This document shows, one piece after another, positions 47,801-59,800 of a stretch of 64,000 nucleotides of DNA. This DNA is from Nocardia sp. NBC_01329. GTDB lineage: Bacteria; Actinomycetota; Actinomycetes; Mycobacteriales; Mycobacteriaceae. The first letter of the stretch is position 1. Each line of letters begins with the position of its first letter. The position numbers and the translations under genes were made by a program. A model generated the notes under the pieces. The model was not told the DNA's origin, ran no database searches, and saw only the letters and a program-made list of their open reading frames with translations. Location: the NCBI RefSeq assembly GCF_035956715.1, contig NZ_CP108381.1, positions 2,480,001 through 2,544,000 of the forward strand, in the 5' to 3' direction.

Positions 47801-50800
47801 TCCCCGAACCAGCATCACGCCGAGCACCTCATAGCTGTCGGGGTCGGTGTTCGACGCTCGCAGCATCACCCGTGGCTTTTCGTGCTGGTCCATGAACGAC
47901 TCGTAGTCGGCGACAATCGCACGGAGTTCCTCGTCGCTCACTCCGGCCGTTTTCAATCCCTCCAGCGCTTCGGCGAGCTGACGGGGAGATATCAACAAAC
48001 CATGAGCAAATTCCGTTTCGACAGACCGGAAAGCTCCGATACCGGACAGCGGATATATTCCGCCTTCGCCCTGACTGTCGATCGGAATCATCACCCGCCA
48101 CCCGGCGGCCCCTGATTCAACTCTCAGACGTTCCCTATCCGTCACCGGGATCTCGATAACAGGCAGGTCCCGCTCGGCGGCGAAGCGGCTCAACCATTGG
48201 GAATCCCAGGCACTTACCGGCGCCGTCGATTCACTCTCGGTCAGGGTCTGCGGAATCACCACCCCGATCACTTGCACCCCGGGGCCGAACGTGGTGTTCA
48301 GATCGACCGGCTTACCCATCCGACGCTCATCCGCCATCAGACTGTCGCCGGTATCAGACCCCTCGGCAGACCACGCAAAAAACACATTCTCGGGTGGGAT
48401 CGCGATGAGCAGCCCGGCATGCTCCGGCGGATGTTCTTCATCGATGAGAGCCGGGGTATGGGACATATACCGGTTCTCATCGGGGTCGTATTCACGACGA
48501 GTACCGACCCGATCGGGATCCCGAACGAACATATCCTCAGGCGTCGACCGGGCAATACGAGAATCGGGCGCGGCCAGCTCGCGCAGCATGGTGCCACGGG
48601 CACTCAACGGCACCATCACATACCGCCACCCGGGCCTGTGATCCCGGGGATCCGTATCGCCGAGCAGCGCGGACGACGGCGCGGCGCTGTCGGAGTCGAG
48701 TCCCGCTGAGCCCTGCGTCAGCTCGCGCTGCTCGGGCGCATCGGTAGCCGACTGACCGCGACGTTCGAGAACACGCTGCCGCCATTGCTCGTCGGACATC
48801 CACCCGTACGGTTCCAGCGGCCCCGGCTTAGGGGGAATTTCCCCCGCCTCATCCTGGGCTGCCGCCCCGAAGCCTGCCCCGGCCTCGGTCCACACCGCTC
48901 TGCTACTGAGGTCGCCCCAGTCTGTGCTATGCCCGGCAACAGCACCGATCAGTCCGCCGGCGGCGAAATCCGGGCGGACCTCGGTCGGCTCTGTCATCGC
49001 GGGCCCGGCGCCGAGCATCGTCACCTGCGTCAGTGCGTGGTCCAACTGCCGTTCGACCTGGGTGAGCGCGGCACGCAACTGCTGGTATTCATCGGCTGCG
49101 CGCAGCCGTTCGAGGTCGGCCCCGGTCTGCACAGCTTGTTCGTAGAACAGCTTATCGATCTCGATGACCAGATCGTCGATCAGCCGACGGTCGGCGACCA
49201 GATCGTCGAGCTCGCCGCGCAGCCCGAGCAAAGTGTCCAGGCGCGCGCGGGCCCGGTCTCGCTGTAGACGCGCCTGCGGCAACCGCGCGCTGGTGGAGTC
49301 GTCCTGGCGACCGCGCTCCAGCGCAGTGACCTCCCGGACAGCTTCGCGGTGCCGCTCGTGAGCCGCACGCAGTAGCTCCTCGAACAGCTCCAGTTGTCCG
49401 ACCCGCAGCTCGGTCTCGTAGAACTCTAGGCAATACGCCGCAGCCAGATCGATTCGATTGATCTTCCAGAGGAGATCGATTTCCTCGGTGCCGTTCACTC
49501 CGGGTTCCAGCGGCGCGACAGTGGCCGCGACCCAGCTCGGCGTCATATCGCGCGCGGATTCGCTACGCAGCTGCTCGAGACGTCCGATCAGTCCGCTACG
49601 GTCGGTATCCAGTTGCTGCAGCAAGTCGCTCGCATCCGGATCGTAATCGCGCTCGGTGATATTCCGGCGGCAGGTCTGCTGCCAGACTTCGACTTCGGTC
49701 CGGAAGCCGATCAGCATGGCGTCCAGTCCGATGGCGATATCGCTCGGCGGATCGGACACTGGCCAGTCCAGCGCCGCGGCCATCAGCCCGTCGTCCACCG
49801 CGCTGCGCAGTTCACGGAGCTCGGTGTGGTGTTCGTCCAGCTCGTCGAAGAACCGGGTCTGCTCGCGCAGTCGCTTTACCGTCTGCACGAGATGGTGGAG
49901 ATCCCGGGCGCGCCCGGGATCAGGCTCAGCGGCCAACACCTCGGCGAGCTCTTCCCCGGTCAGTGTCTCCAGCTCCACGTCCGGCAGGTATCCGCCCAAC
50001 ATGATCTGCTCGGCCGCGAACCGATTCTGCAATGTCTGCTTGGCGGTGGCGATCTCGTCCGGATTCCAGCCGAGCGCGGCAAGATCGACATCGACCGCGG
50101 CGCCCGGCGTAGGCGGAGGCTGGGGCACCATCGATTCCACCTCGCCGAGGCGCCGCACTGTCTGATTCAGCGCGGCCGCCGCCGTGGCCACCCTCCGGAA
50201 GACTTGCGCCTCGGCGCCACCGCGCCAGGACCGGGTATACGCCTCGAACAGCGCGACTTCCAGCGTGTCGATAGCCCTGATCCGGCCGGTGTCGCGATCG
50301 GCTTCGGCGAACATCGTCACGACCGCGTCCAGCGCGTCGAACTGATCGGTGTAGGACCTCCGCTGCTCATCGTTCACCAGTTCCGGTGGCATTGCTCGCA
50401 GCGCGTCCAGCGCCAGCCGCGCCCGATCGTGCAGCCTGGCCAATTCTTCACGGACATCCGAGCCGGACCTCAGATCGTCCTTGTCGAACACCTTCAACAG
50501 CGCCGCGTGCAGCTGTTCGCGCCGGGCCTCGGCGGTGCGGCGCAGCGCGATCAACTCCCGGCCCAGCCGCCCATCGGCGAACTCCGGCGAATACGGATTC
50601 CCCTCGCCCAGCTCGGCTGGGAACATTCCGATATCGACATCGGGCAGCGAACCCGCGCCCCAGCGGACCTTGAAACGTGGTAGCGGGTTGAGCCGCTTGC
50701 CGTCCGGGTCGATTACGGTGGCCCAGGCGCGAACCACTGTGACGTCCGGCATTGTCGGGTAGGGACTGTACTGGTCCCGGCCCGGATCGAAAACCATGAT

Positions 50801-53800
50801 CTCGCCGCCGACATTCACCAGACGGAACGCGTGCGCCCCGACAATTCGGTCACCTACCCGCTGATGGAACTGCTCGAGGTACTCGTCGACGATGACCGCC
50901 TGGGCACCGTCGCCCAAGGCCAACAGCTGTTTCTTGATCGCCAGGTGTGGATCACTCGGCTTGTCCGGATCCCTCGGGATGGGAATCAGCGCGGCGCGCA
51001 GTGCTTTCTGGAAAACTTTCGGATCGACGCCTGCCAGCCCGATGTTCTCCAGCAGTTCGACATCGATTCCGGCCGCGGCCAGCTCTCGTAATACCAGCAC
51101 CGCACACTGGTTGCGCTCATGATCCGACCAGAACCGCGACGGCTGCCATTCAGTGGTGCTGTCGGCGGTCGCGACGGCCGCTTCCGGAGCCGCGCGCTGC
51201 GCGCCGCGTGTGGACAACCGTGCCGCGACCGCGGCGTTCCACTGCTGGACGCCCATATGCTGGAAGCCCTGCTCCGCGGCCCCCATGGCGTTGTAGTACC
51301 GGGAGTGGCGGAAATCGCCGCCCGGTTCGGGCTGCCGAACCCGATCGGTGTGCACCTGGCCGTTTTCGTCGACGGAAACCTGGTGGTAGGTCACGTCGAT
51401 GCCGCTTGCCGCCAGTTCGCTGTGGCTCGCGCTGATGGCGCCGCGCAGCACCCATGTCAGTTCCGCCGCCGGGGCCGCGACGACCAGCCGAACCCGCCCG
51501 TTCTCCATGACCATTCCGACGCCTTCGCGGAGCGGGAACACGTTTTCGGCGGCCAGCACATCACGGGCAGCGAGGATCTCCGCGGCGCGGCGCGCCTCGG
51601 GCAGATGCAGCCGGGTGGCGATCGCGGGCGGCCAAGTGCGTGGGCCCGCGGCGGGTTCCCATACCTTCCAGGCCGGTTCACCACGGGTTTCTTCCACCGG
51701 CCGCGGCTGCTGGGCCACCTCGGGTTCGGCAATGCCCAGTGGCGGGACACCGATATTCACATTCGATTCTCGGCGCAGCGGCTCGACCCGCTGGAGGAAG
51801 GAATCGCGGAGGACGACAGTGGAGTCCTCACCCAGTCTGTCCGGTTTCACCTGCAGACGGGCGTGGAACACCCGATACGGCGGGTTCGGACCGAACAGGC
51901 TCGCAAGTTTCGGGAGTTGTTCGACCAGCCCGCCCAGTGCGCTGTCCGCCCGGAAATCGGTTGTGAACACCACCAACGCGGGCGGCTCCGATTCGATGCC
52001 CGGCAGACGCACGACATAGTCGCTGAGGCGCTCCGCCCGAGCGGGGTCCACCCTCGCAAACGCACAAACCTGGGCGAACAGGGCTTCATCGGCGATCGCG
52101 CGCCGGGCGGCATCGGTTTTCAGCAGCGACCGAGCGTGATGTAGTTCGGCGGCCACCTCGAGCAGCCGCATCTGCCTGCGGAGGGTGCCGTGTTGCTCGG
52201 CCAGCTCCTTCAGCCGCCGCGCCACCGGGGTGCCGCCGAGAACGGGCTGGTCGGCAATGGCGCGCACATCGAGATCGGCCGAGTCCGCCGGATCCACCCC
52301 GAGCCGCGCGGCCAGCTCCACCCAGGCGGTCTCCGTGTTCCGGCGCAGCGCGGCGAACTCCGGCGCATCCGGAACCAGGTCCATGTCGGTCCCGAATTCT
52401 CCGGCCAATCGGGACATCTCGCTGGTCAGCGCATCGATTCGCCCTTCGAGCAGGCCGAGGTGCAGCGGGGTGTCCTCCACCCCGTCCCAGGCGCCATGCC
52501 AGTGCATCGGGACCACGGGTTCCGGCACGGGCACCTCGAGCTGAGCCGCCAGCTCGGCATGCCGATCCAGTACCTGCCGCAACCGGGCCAGCTGTGCGGT
52601 CAGCTCGCGGACCTCGGCCCGAATGTCGCGACGCCGGTATGCGTTGTCCTCGAAGATCGTGGCGGAATTCAATTTCTCGATGGGGACGCCCATTTGGCGC
52701 GCCAAGCCCAGCTGTCGCGCCTCCAGCCGCTGGAGCATCGTGGCGATCGCCTCACGCACTGGCACCTGCGGAACCGTGTCGCGCCTGTTCCAGCCCTGAA
52801 TTCGCAGCACTTGCGGGTACCTGCCACGAGCCCAGCCGCGCATCCCCAAGTCTCGCAGCAGCTCACTGCGCTCGCGCTCCAGCTCCGAGAGCTCGGTCCG
52901 GGCCTGGTCGGGAATACCCGGTTCACCGGACGATTCGGCCTGCGCGTACGGCCGCGGCGCGGTCCGGTCCACGCCGTACACCAGATCGTCGGCCCGATGC
53001 GCTATGACCTGGATCGCGTCCAGTGCACTGAGATGGTCGCGGGCGGCCGATGCCAGCTCAGCGACAGTGTCCGGGTCGGCGGCCTCCTGGGCCAGCCGGG
53101 CCACCGTCCGATCGATGTCCGCGGAACTACCGAGGCTGCGACCGGGATCGGTCACCGACAACGACGCCGCGAGCCTGTCCCGCTCACGCCCGGTGTCGCG
53201 GAGGACCCGCTGCAGATCGTCGCGCGCGGCGATCGCTTCTTCGAGTGCGTCTCGCGTGTCGTCGGCCAGCAGATGCTCGCCGTAACCGTCCGCGCGGAAG
53301 ACGAAACCGTCGACCGGGCCGGCCAGGTCCAGGGATTCCGTTGTGAATTCGAAGAATTCGGCGCCTGCGGGGTCGACGACGAGCAGTCGGCCTTTCCGAT
53401 TGGTCACCGCATAGGCGTTGCCCTCCTGATCCAGCACCACCACGGTGGCGTCCCACCCCGACGAGGTCAGTACCTCGGATATCTCCGCGTGCTGTCCGGG
53501 GAAGCGCCAGGGGCGGATCCCGAACGCCGCCGCCAACGCGTAACCGGCAGTGCCGCCCGCCAGGGCCATATCGCCGCGCAGCGGCCTGATGTTCCGGTTC
53601 CGGTTCAAGGCCGCAGCCGCCATCGCCACGGCCGAGCCACGGAAATCGGCCCGGTCCTCGGGGGTGATCGCCGCCGGCGGCAACTGCGCGAGTAGCTCGG
53701 CCACTCTCTCCTCGGGGCGCTGCAAGGCATACTCGCATTCCAGGACCTGCTCGGCCAGTCCGAACAGCCGGTCCATCGGCAGCAGCTCGTCGCGCCGCAG

Positions 53801-56800
53801 CCCACCCGAGCTCATGGCCTGCATCTGCGTCAATTGCTGCAGGCTGAGGGTTTCCGGATCCAACCCGAGTTCCACCGCCAGTTCCCGGAAATCCACAGTG
53901 GCGCCGAAGTGGTTCACCAGCGCCCGTAGTCGGCCCGCAGCCCACCCTTGCAGATTCACCAGGACGTCATCGAGACGACCGCCGCGCCGCATCTGCTCTC
54001 GGACGGCGGCGTAGATCCGGACCGCATCGTCTCGCCGCCGGTCCGCCCCGGTCGCCTGGTATTGCGGGATGGTCTGCCATTCGCCGTCCAACGGATGCAC
54101 CGGAGTCTTGTCGGCGTCGAAGAAGACCGCCTCTACGGTCCGGCCGGTGTCGGTGTCCGGTGTGAATTCCCGCACCACACCGCTGTCCAGGTCGATCATC
54201 ATGATCGGGCCGTACTGCCGATACATTCGGGGAGGTCTCTGGGTTGCATGCTGTTCGTCGTAGTTGAGCAGCACGTATCGGCTCACCGAAGATCCGGACG
54301 ACTCCACGACCAACGCGACGGCGCCCGGTTCCCGGGACAGTAGATCCTGAACCAGGTATTCCTGGCCCGGATACCGCAGCAGCCGGCCACCGGTGGCCTC
54401 GGACAGATCGCCGGCCACCGCACCGAAGTCGGCGGCGGACGGGCGCCGGATCACCTCGTCGCCGAGCAGCGCGGCCAGTGTCTGCACCGCCGCCACCGCA
54501 TCCCCGTACGGCCCCCGCACCGCATCATCGGGGTCGATCTCCAACAGCGCCAGATGGTTCTCGAGCTGCCGATCGAGGTCGGCCACCGGCTGCGCACTGT
54601 CAACCGCTTCCCTCACGGGCCGGTGCCGCGCATCATCGAGTACCGCGAACAAGTGGCGGCGACCCAGCACCCGCAGGTGCTCGAACCGTTTCTCTTTCTC
54701 CTCGATCTCGCGCAGCTCTGCGAGCAGCTCGGTGTTCTCGTGCTCACCGGCCAGCAACTCCGCGGTCGGTGCGGCCGGATCCCAGTCGAGCTCGGTGACC
54801 ACGTCGCGGCGCCGCTGCTGCAACCGCTCATACGCGACATCCGCCGCATGCTGTGCCCGGGTCAGCTGCACCAGCCGTGGGTTGCCACCCGGCTGTGCAA
54901 CGGCGCCCGGGGCTCCGGCCCCGCGGAGTTCGCCGGTCGGCACGGCCCGCGCGTTCTGGTCGAGTTCGTCGTCGAGGGCATGGAACACCGCCGGATCACG
55001 CCGCCGATCACGCGGCGCCCGCGGCCCCCGCGGTCCACCGAGCTCGGCGAGCACATCATCGACACCGCCCACGCGGTCCTCTCGTCCGCGACCCGGACCG
55101 AACTCTTTGTGCTCCTGTCCTCCAACAGCATTCGGCTGCAAGTACCCGACGACGCCGTCTCCGGTAGGCGCTCCTCCGCGATTCTCTGGAGTGTGCGAAC
55201 GGGGTGCCGGAACCTCGTCGACGGGCATTGTCAGCCAGTCGCGGTACTGGTCCATCTCCGGGTCGTTGTACGCCTGCGCCGCCAAGTTCGTGCTGTCGCT
55301 GTCGTAGCCGACCAGGGTGACGGTGGGCAGGTACGCGAGTTTGTCCGGCATGCCCGGGCTCACCGAACGCATGGTGCGCAGACGGTACAGCCATTCCAGA
55401 TCACGCACCAACTGATCCGCGCCGGCGGCGTGCACCAGCACCGAGGCGTGGGCTTCGCCGGTGAACGCGACCCGGTAGTGCTCGGCGAGAAAACGCACCC
55501 CGGCGCCCATAGCGTCCGCGGTGATCGGGCCGGTTCGCACATGCACGGTGACCGTTTTCGCCAGATCGATATTGCCGAACGACAGGAACGGCTTGCCCTG
55601 ACCGCCGTATTTCGGCAGATCCAGTGACACCACTTGCAGCACCGGTCGCCAACCGGGCAGGCCGTCGGTCAACCGCTCGGCCTCGGCCAGCATCGATATC
55701 TGGTCGTCGAGCAGGGCCAGCTCGCCGGCGAGCGCCGCTCCGGCTTCCCGGCGATCTCGGCGTTCGTCGGCCAGCAACCGGCGGTTGGCGGCGTCGCGGC
55801 CTTCCGCGGTGACCCGGTCGGAGTTCCCGAGCTCTTCCGGGACCGATGCGAGCATCGCACTGCGAGACCGAGGTTCCACCGACCGCCAGTCGCTGGTCCT
55901 CAGGGTACTGCGGCCCATTTCGATGTCGTCGCTGCGATCTTCGGTCGACGGGTCGGCAGGCACGAGCACCGGCCGGGCCCACCCGATATCGAGCCCGTAC
56001 ATTTTCAGGGGGGCGATGTATCGAACCATCTCCCGCGCCACGTGGTTGCCGTCGCCCCGGGCGTAGAGGGACCGCTCGCCGTTCTCGGTGCGGACCGCGC
56101 CGAACACTCGCTGGGTGAGAGCGATGCTCTCGGCCAGGAGTGCGTCGAACGACCGGCTCGCGGCGGCGGGATGCGCGTCGTGGCGCAGCACCGCGACCAC
56201 GGCCACCTTTTTGTCGGCATCACGGTATCGCGCGTAGAGGCCCACGGCCTCGGCGATATTCGAGATCATCGCGCCCCGGCTGACCGCGGTATCCGGTATG
56301 TACCAGATCACCAAAGGGGCGGACTGCGCGTGGCCGAAGGAAACGGTCACCTGCGACCGGCCTACCGGAGCGCCTGCCGATATCGGTGCGGACGACCCGA
56401 AGGACAGCAGGTGCACCGGCACCTTTTCTCGGCCCCGCCACCGCCGCCGCCTGCCCAGCCCGGCACCCCGCAGATCCGCTTCGGCCACTACCGCAGCCAC
56501 CAGGTCGTTCATATGAGCGCGATTGAGCTTGTCCCGGAATTCGGGAGGGACCCCGTCGGCCTCTCCTACCACTCGGGGATACCGATCGCCGAGCAGATCC
56601 CGCGTCGGTGGGTCCAGCAGCTTCCACCGCGAAGCGTTCTGAGTACCCAGAACAGACGCCCGGCCCCCATAGAATTCGCCTACGACCGGGGCGTGCAGCA
56701 TGTCGGCTGGTTGCTTCAGACCCGCTGCCCGCAGAGCCGCCGCGGCTCGCGCGTCGCCCGGCTGTGACCGTGCGACGGCGTCGAGCGCCTCGGCTCCTTC

Positions 56801-59800
56801 GACAGCATCCGGCGCACCGGCAACCGGCCCCCGCGGCCCGTCACCCGGCGGCAGGCTACCGCCGTCGCCGTCGCCGTCGCCGTCGTCGCCGTCGCTTGGC
56901 GCATGCCGTTCGAGCTGGGCCAGCCGATTCAGGACCGCGTGGTATTCCGGCAAGCCCAGCCGGCGCAGTTCCGGTTCGACCTCGCTGATGCGCTGCCGGA
57001 TCGCTCGGATGTGCGACCGCGGGATGGCGTGGTCGAGCCAGGTTTCGGTGCCGTCCTCGTTACGCCGGACGTAATGCTCGGACAATGCGGGCGTCGGCGT
57101 ATCGGTCGCCGCCGGGCCCGATGTCAGGTTTCCGGTGAAGGCGAGGTGATGGCCGACGCCGATCAGTGTCTGATCCTCGCCGACGAACCAGGCGGGGGAA
57201 CGGCGGGGGAGATCCAGCAGAGCCTCGAGCAGACCGAGCCGTTTCCCGGCCGTGGAGTCGTAGTGGGCACGCCACCGACCGAGGTGGAGGTCACGCAGTT
57301 CGCGTTCCGCCGTTCCTGGATGGAACAGCTGGTAGAAGCCGAGGGAGTCCGGATCCGCTTGTAACTGTCCAGGTTCCACGTCGCATGCCGCGGCGAGCAA
57401 CGCTGCCGCCTTCGCCACCTCGACCTGGCGCGGATCGTCGACTCGGGTGTGAGCCAGCAAAGTCCCATCGGCGAATTCGACCTGCTGTGTCGCCAGCCAA
57501 CCGTCGAGTAACAGCGATTCGCGGCGAAGGTCGCCGGACGCGATGGCATCCGCGACCACTCGGCCGAATGGCCGCACATCGGCGAGACCTTCCATCCACG
57601 CCCGCACCGCGCGGTCGGTGTAGAAGTCGCGGTAGGAGACCTCGTCGGTGCGCTGACGGTCCGAATCGACCAGCCGCTCGGTGACCTGCTCACCTCCGTG
57701 GCGGTCGACCCGAACCTCCCGATAGTCGACACTTATGCCTTGCGCTGCCAAAGCCTCGGGCGACAAGCCCGCATCCTCCAACACCCTCGACAGCTCCGCA
57801 GCGGGCGCGGCGACGACGACTCGCGGCCGGGCGCCCGGGCGGACGACCACTCCCACCCCTTCGCCTATCGGGGCCGCGTGTTCGGCGGCGAGTACGTCGC
57901 GCGCGGCCAACACTGTTGCCGCCTCGCACACCCGCGCCAGATACCCACGAGCCGCCTCGAGTCGCTCCACTGCCGCTACGAGAACACCGTTATGGCCGAA
58001 CGCCTCGAAGAATGTGTCGGAATCAGCCGTGGCCCCCGCATCCAGTACCCGTCGACGCCGCGCCTGTTCGACCGTTTCCGGGTCGGTATCGGCGATCTCC
58101 AGCTCGAGCTCGCGGCACAACTCGGCGATATCCGAGCGGATCTCGGACTCCAGGCGAGCAGCACTCTCGATCTTGGTGCGCACGGTGGCGCGGACCTCGC
58201 CCGGCGAAGTCGCCGGATCCGGCCGCCAGCTCAGCCAGCCGTCTCCGGTGGCCATCTCCCGCTCGAACTTGTGCTCCCACTCCTCGTCGACGACAGGCTG
58301 GGGGGGTGCCTCCCTCGGGTCTTTCAGCGCCGACACCTGCTGCATCAGTCCGCTCTCGCTGTCCGCCCGAACGTGCGAGAACCACTTCACCAGAACCTGT
58401 ACCGGCCCGCCGCCGGCCCCCACACCGGCCAGCCGCCACAGTCCTTGTGCGTCCCGCGCTATCGGGAAAGGTATGCGCACGTCTGCGACGGTGATCGTGA
58501 GGGTCTGGTCGGCGGCCGGGCCCGGCTGCTCTGCGATCTCGAGGTCGGTCTCGTGCGAAGCCAATCGCCGGGCGACTTCCAACGGGCCGTAGGGATCGAC
58601 GTCCACCCCGGAATCGACGAGGCGACGCCCCATGTTCCCGAGCGGCTCGAGCCACTCGTCCCACTCCACCGTCACCAACCCGGTGCTGCGATGCGTCAGG
58701 TACGCGTCCAACAGCGCTGCGACGATCACGAACTGGCTCGGGCCCACAACTCGTGGGGGTTGTTTCAGCGCGTCGGCCAGTTGCCGCGCCAATTCCTTCG
58801 GACTGTCCGCCCGGGTGGCCGAGAACCTCTTGCCGAGCACATGCGCGGGGCCCTGGTCCGGTGGAACACCGAGCAGTCGCCAGCCCTGTTCGTCCTGGAT
58901 CATCGGCAGCGTCGTGCGCAGTCCCCCGACCTTGATTTCCGCAAACGCGGTGGGGGTCGGGTCCGGCAGTTCCGACTGTGCGATGTCGGGCCGGGCGATC
59001 TCCCCGGCGGCCAGTTTGCGCGCGACCTCCAATGGGCCGAAGGGGTCGACGGCCTCCCTGGAGTCGACCAGCGCGCGGCCGGCGCGCAATACCGGCGAAG
59101 TTCTTTCATCCAGGGACACCTGATCGGAATTCCTCCGCAGGACTCCACCGAGCACACGGTGATCGAGCCGACCGAGCGGCTTCAGCCACTCCGCAAAGCT
59201 CACCTTCACCCACCGCTTGTCGCGATACATCAGATACGCGTCCAAGAGCGCGGAGACGATCTCGAGCTGATTCGGGCCCGGCCTCGTCGCGACGTCCACA
59301 GCCCAGGTGCTGTCCAGCACCTCCACCGAGCCGTCCGGACGCACGGTCAACGACGCCCGCGTGATCCGGTACTCGTGCCGCGGCGACAGCACGTCCTCGA
59401 ATTCCGGGTGGGAGTAGGCCAGGTCGGTCAGCGCCGCATCATGTCTGCCCGGCAGCGCCAGCACGACCAACTGCCCGCGACCACCGTTCGGGTCCGGGAT
59501 GTGGATCACATGATCGGTCCGCCGGACGCCACCGGGACGCGCCGCCACCTCCGCGTCGATCCGCCGCCGCGCCGCCTCGTGGTCGAGCGCGGCGACCGCG
59601 CGGTAATACCCGTCGAACAGCTGGGACAGCCGGGCGATGCCGTCGTCGCGGCTGAGCAGTTCCGTCCGGCGTGCCTGAGCCTGCTCGAGCAGCGGCACCC
59701 GGTACGCCCAGTCCGGCCGCTCCGGATCGTCCAGGACGGCGTCGACGAGGTCGGCCGGGGTCACCCGCAGCCGCTCGGCCAACGCGGTCCACTCCACCAT

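Noticed and set aside
47480..48680. ADP-ribosyltransferase domain in the giant protein
   Set aside because: An aromatic/Arg-rich start hinted at it, but the R-S-E signature order is not present, so it is left unassigned.
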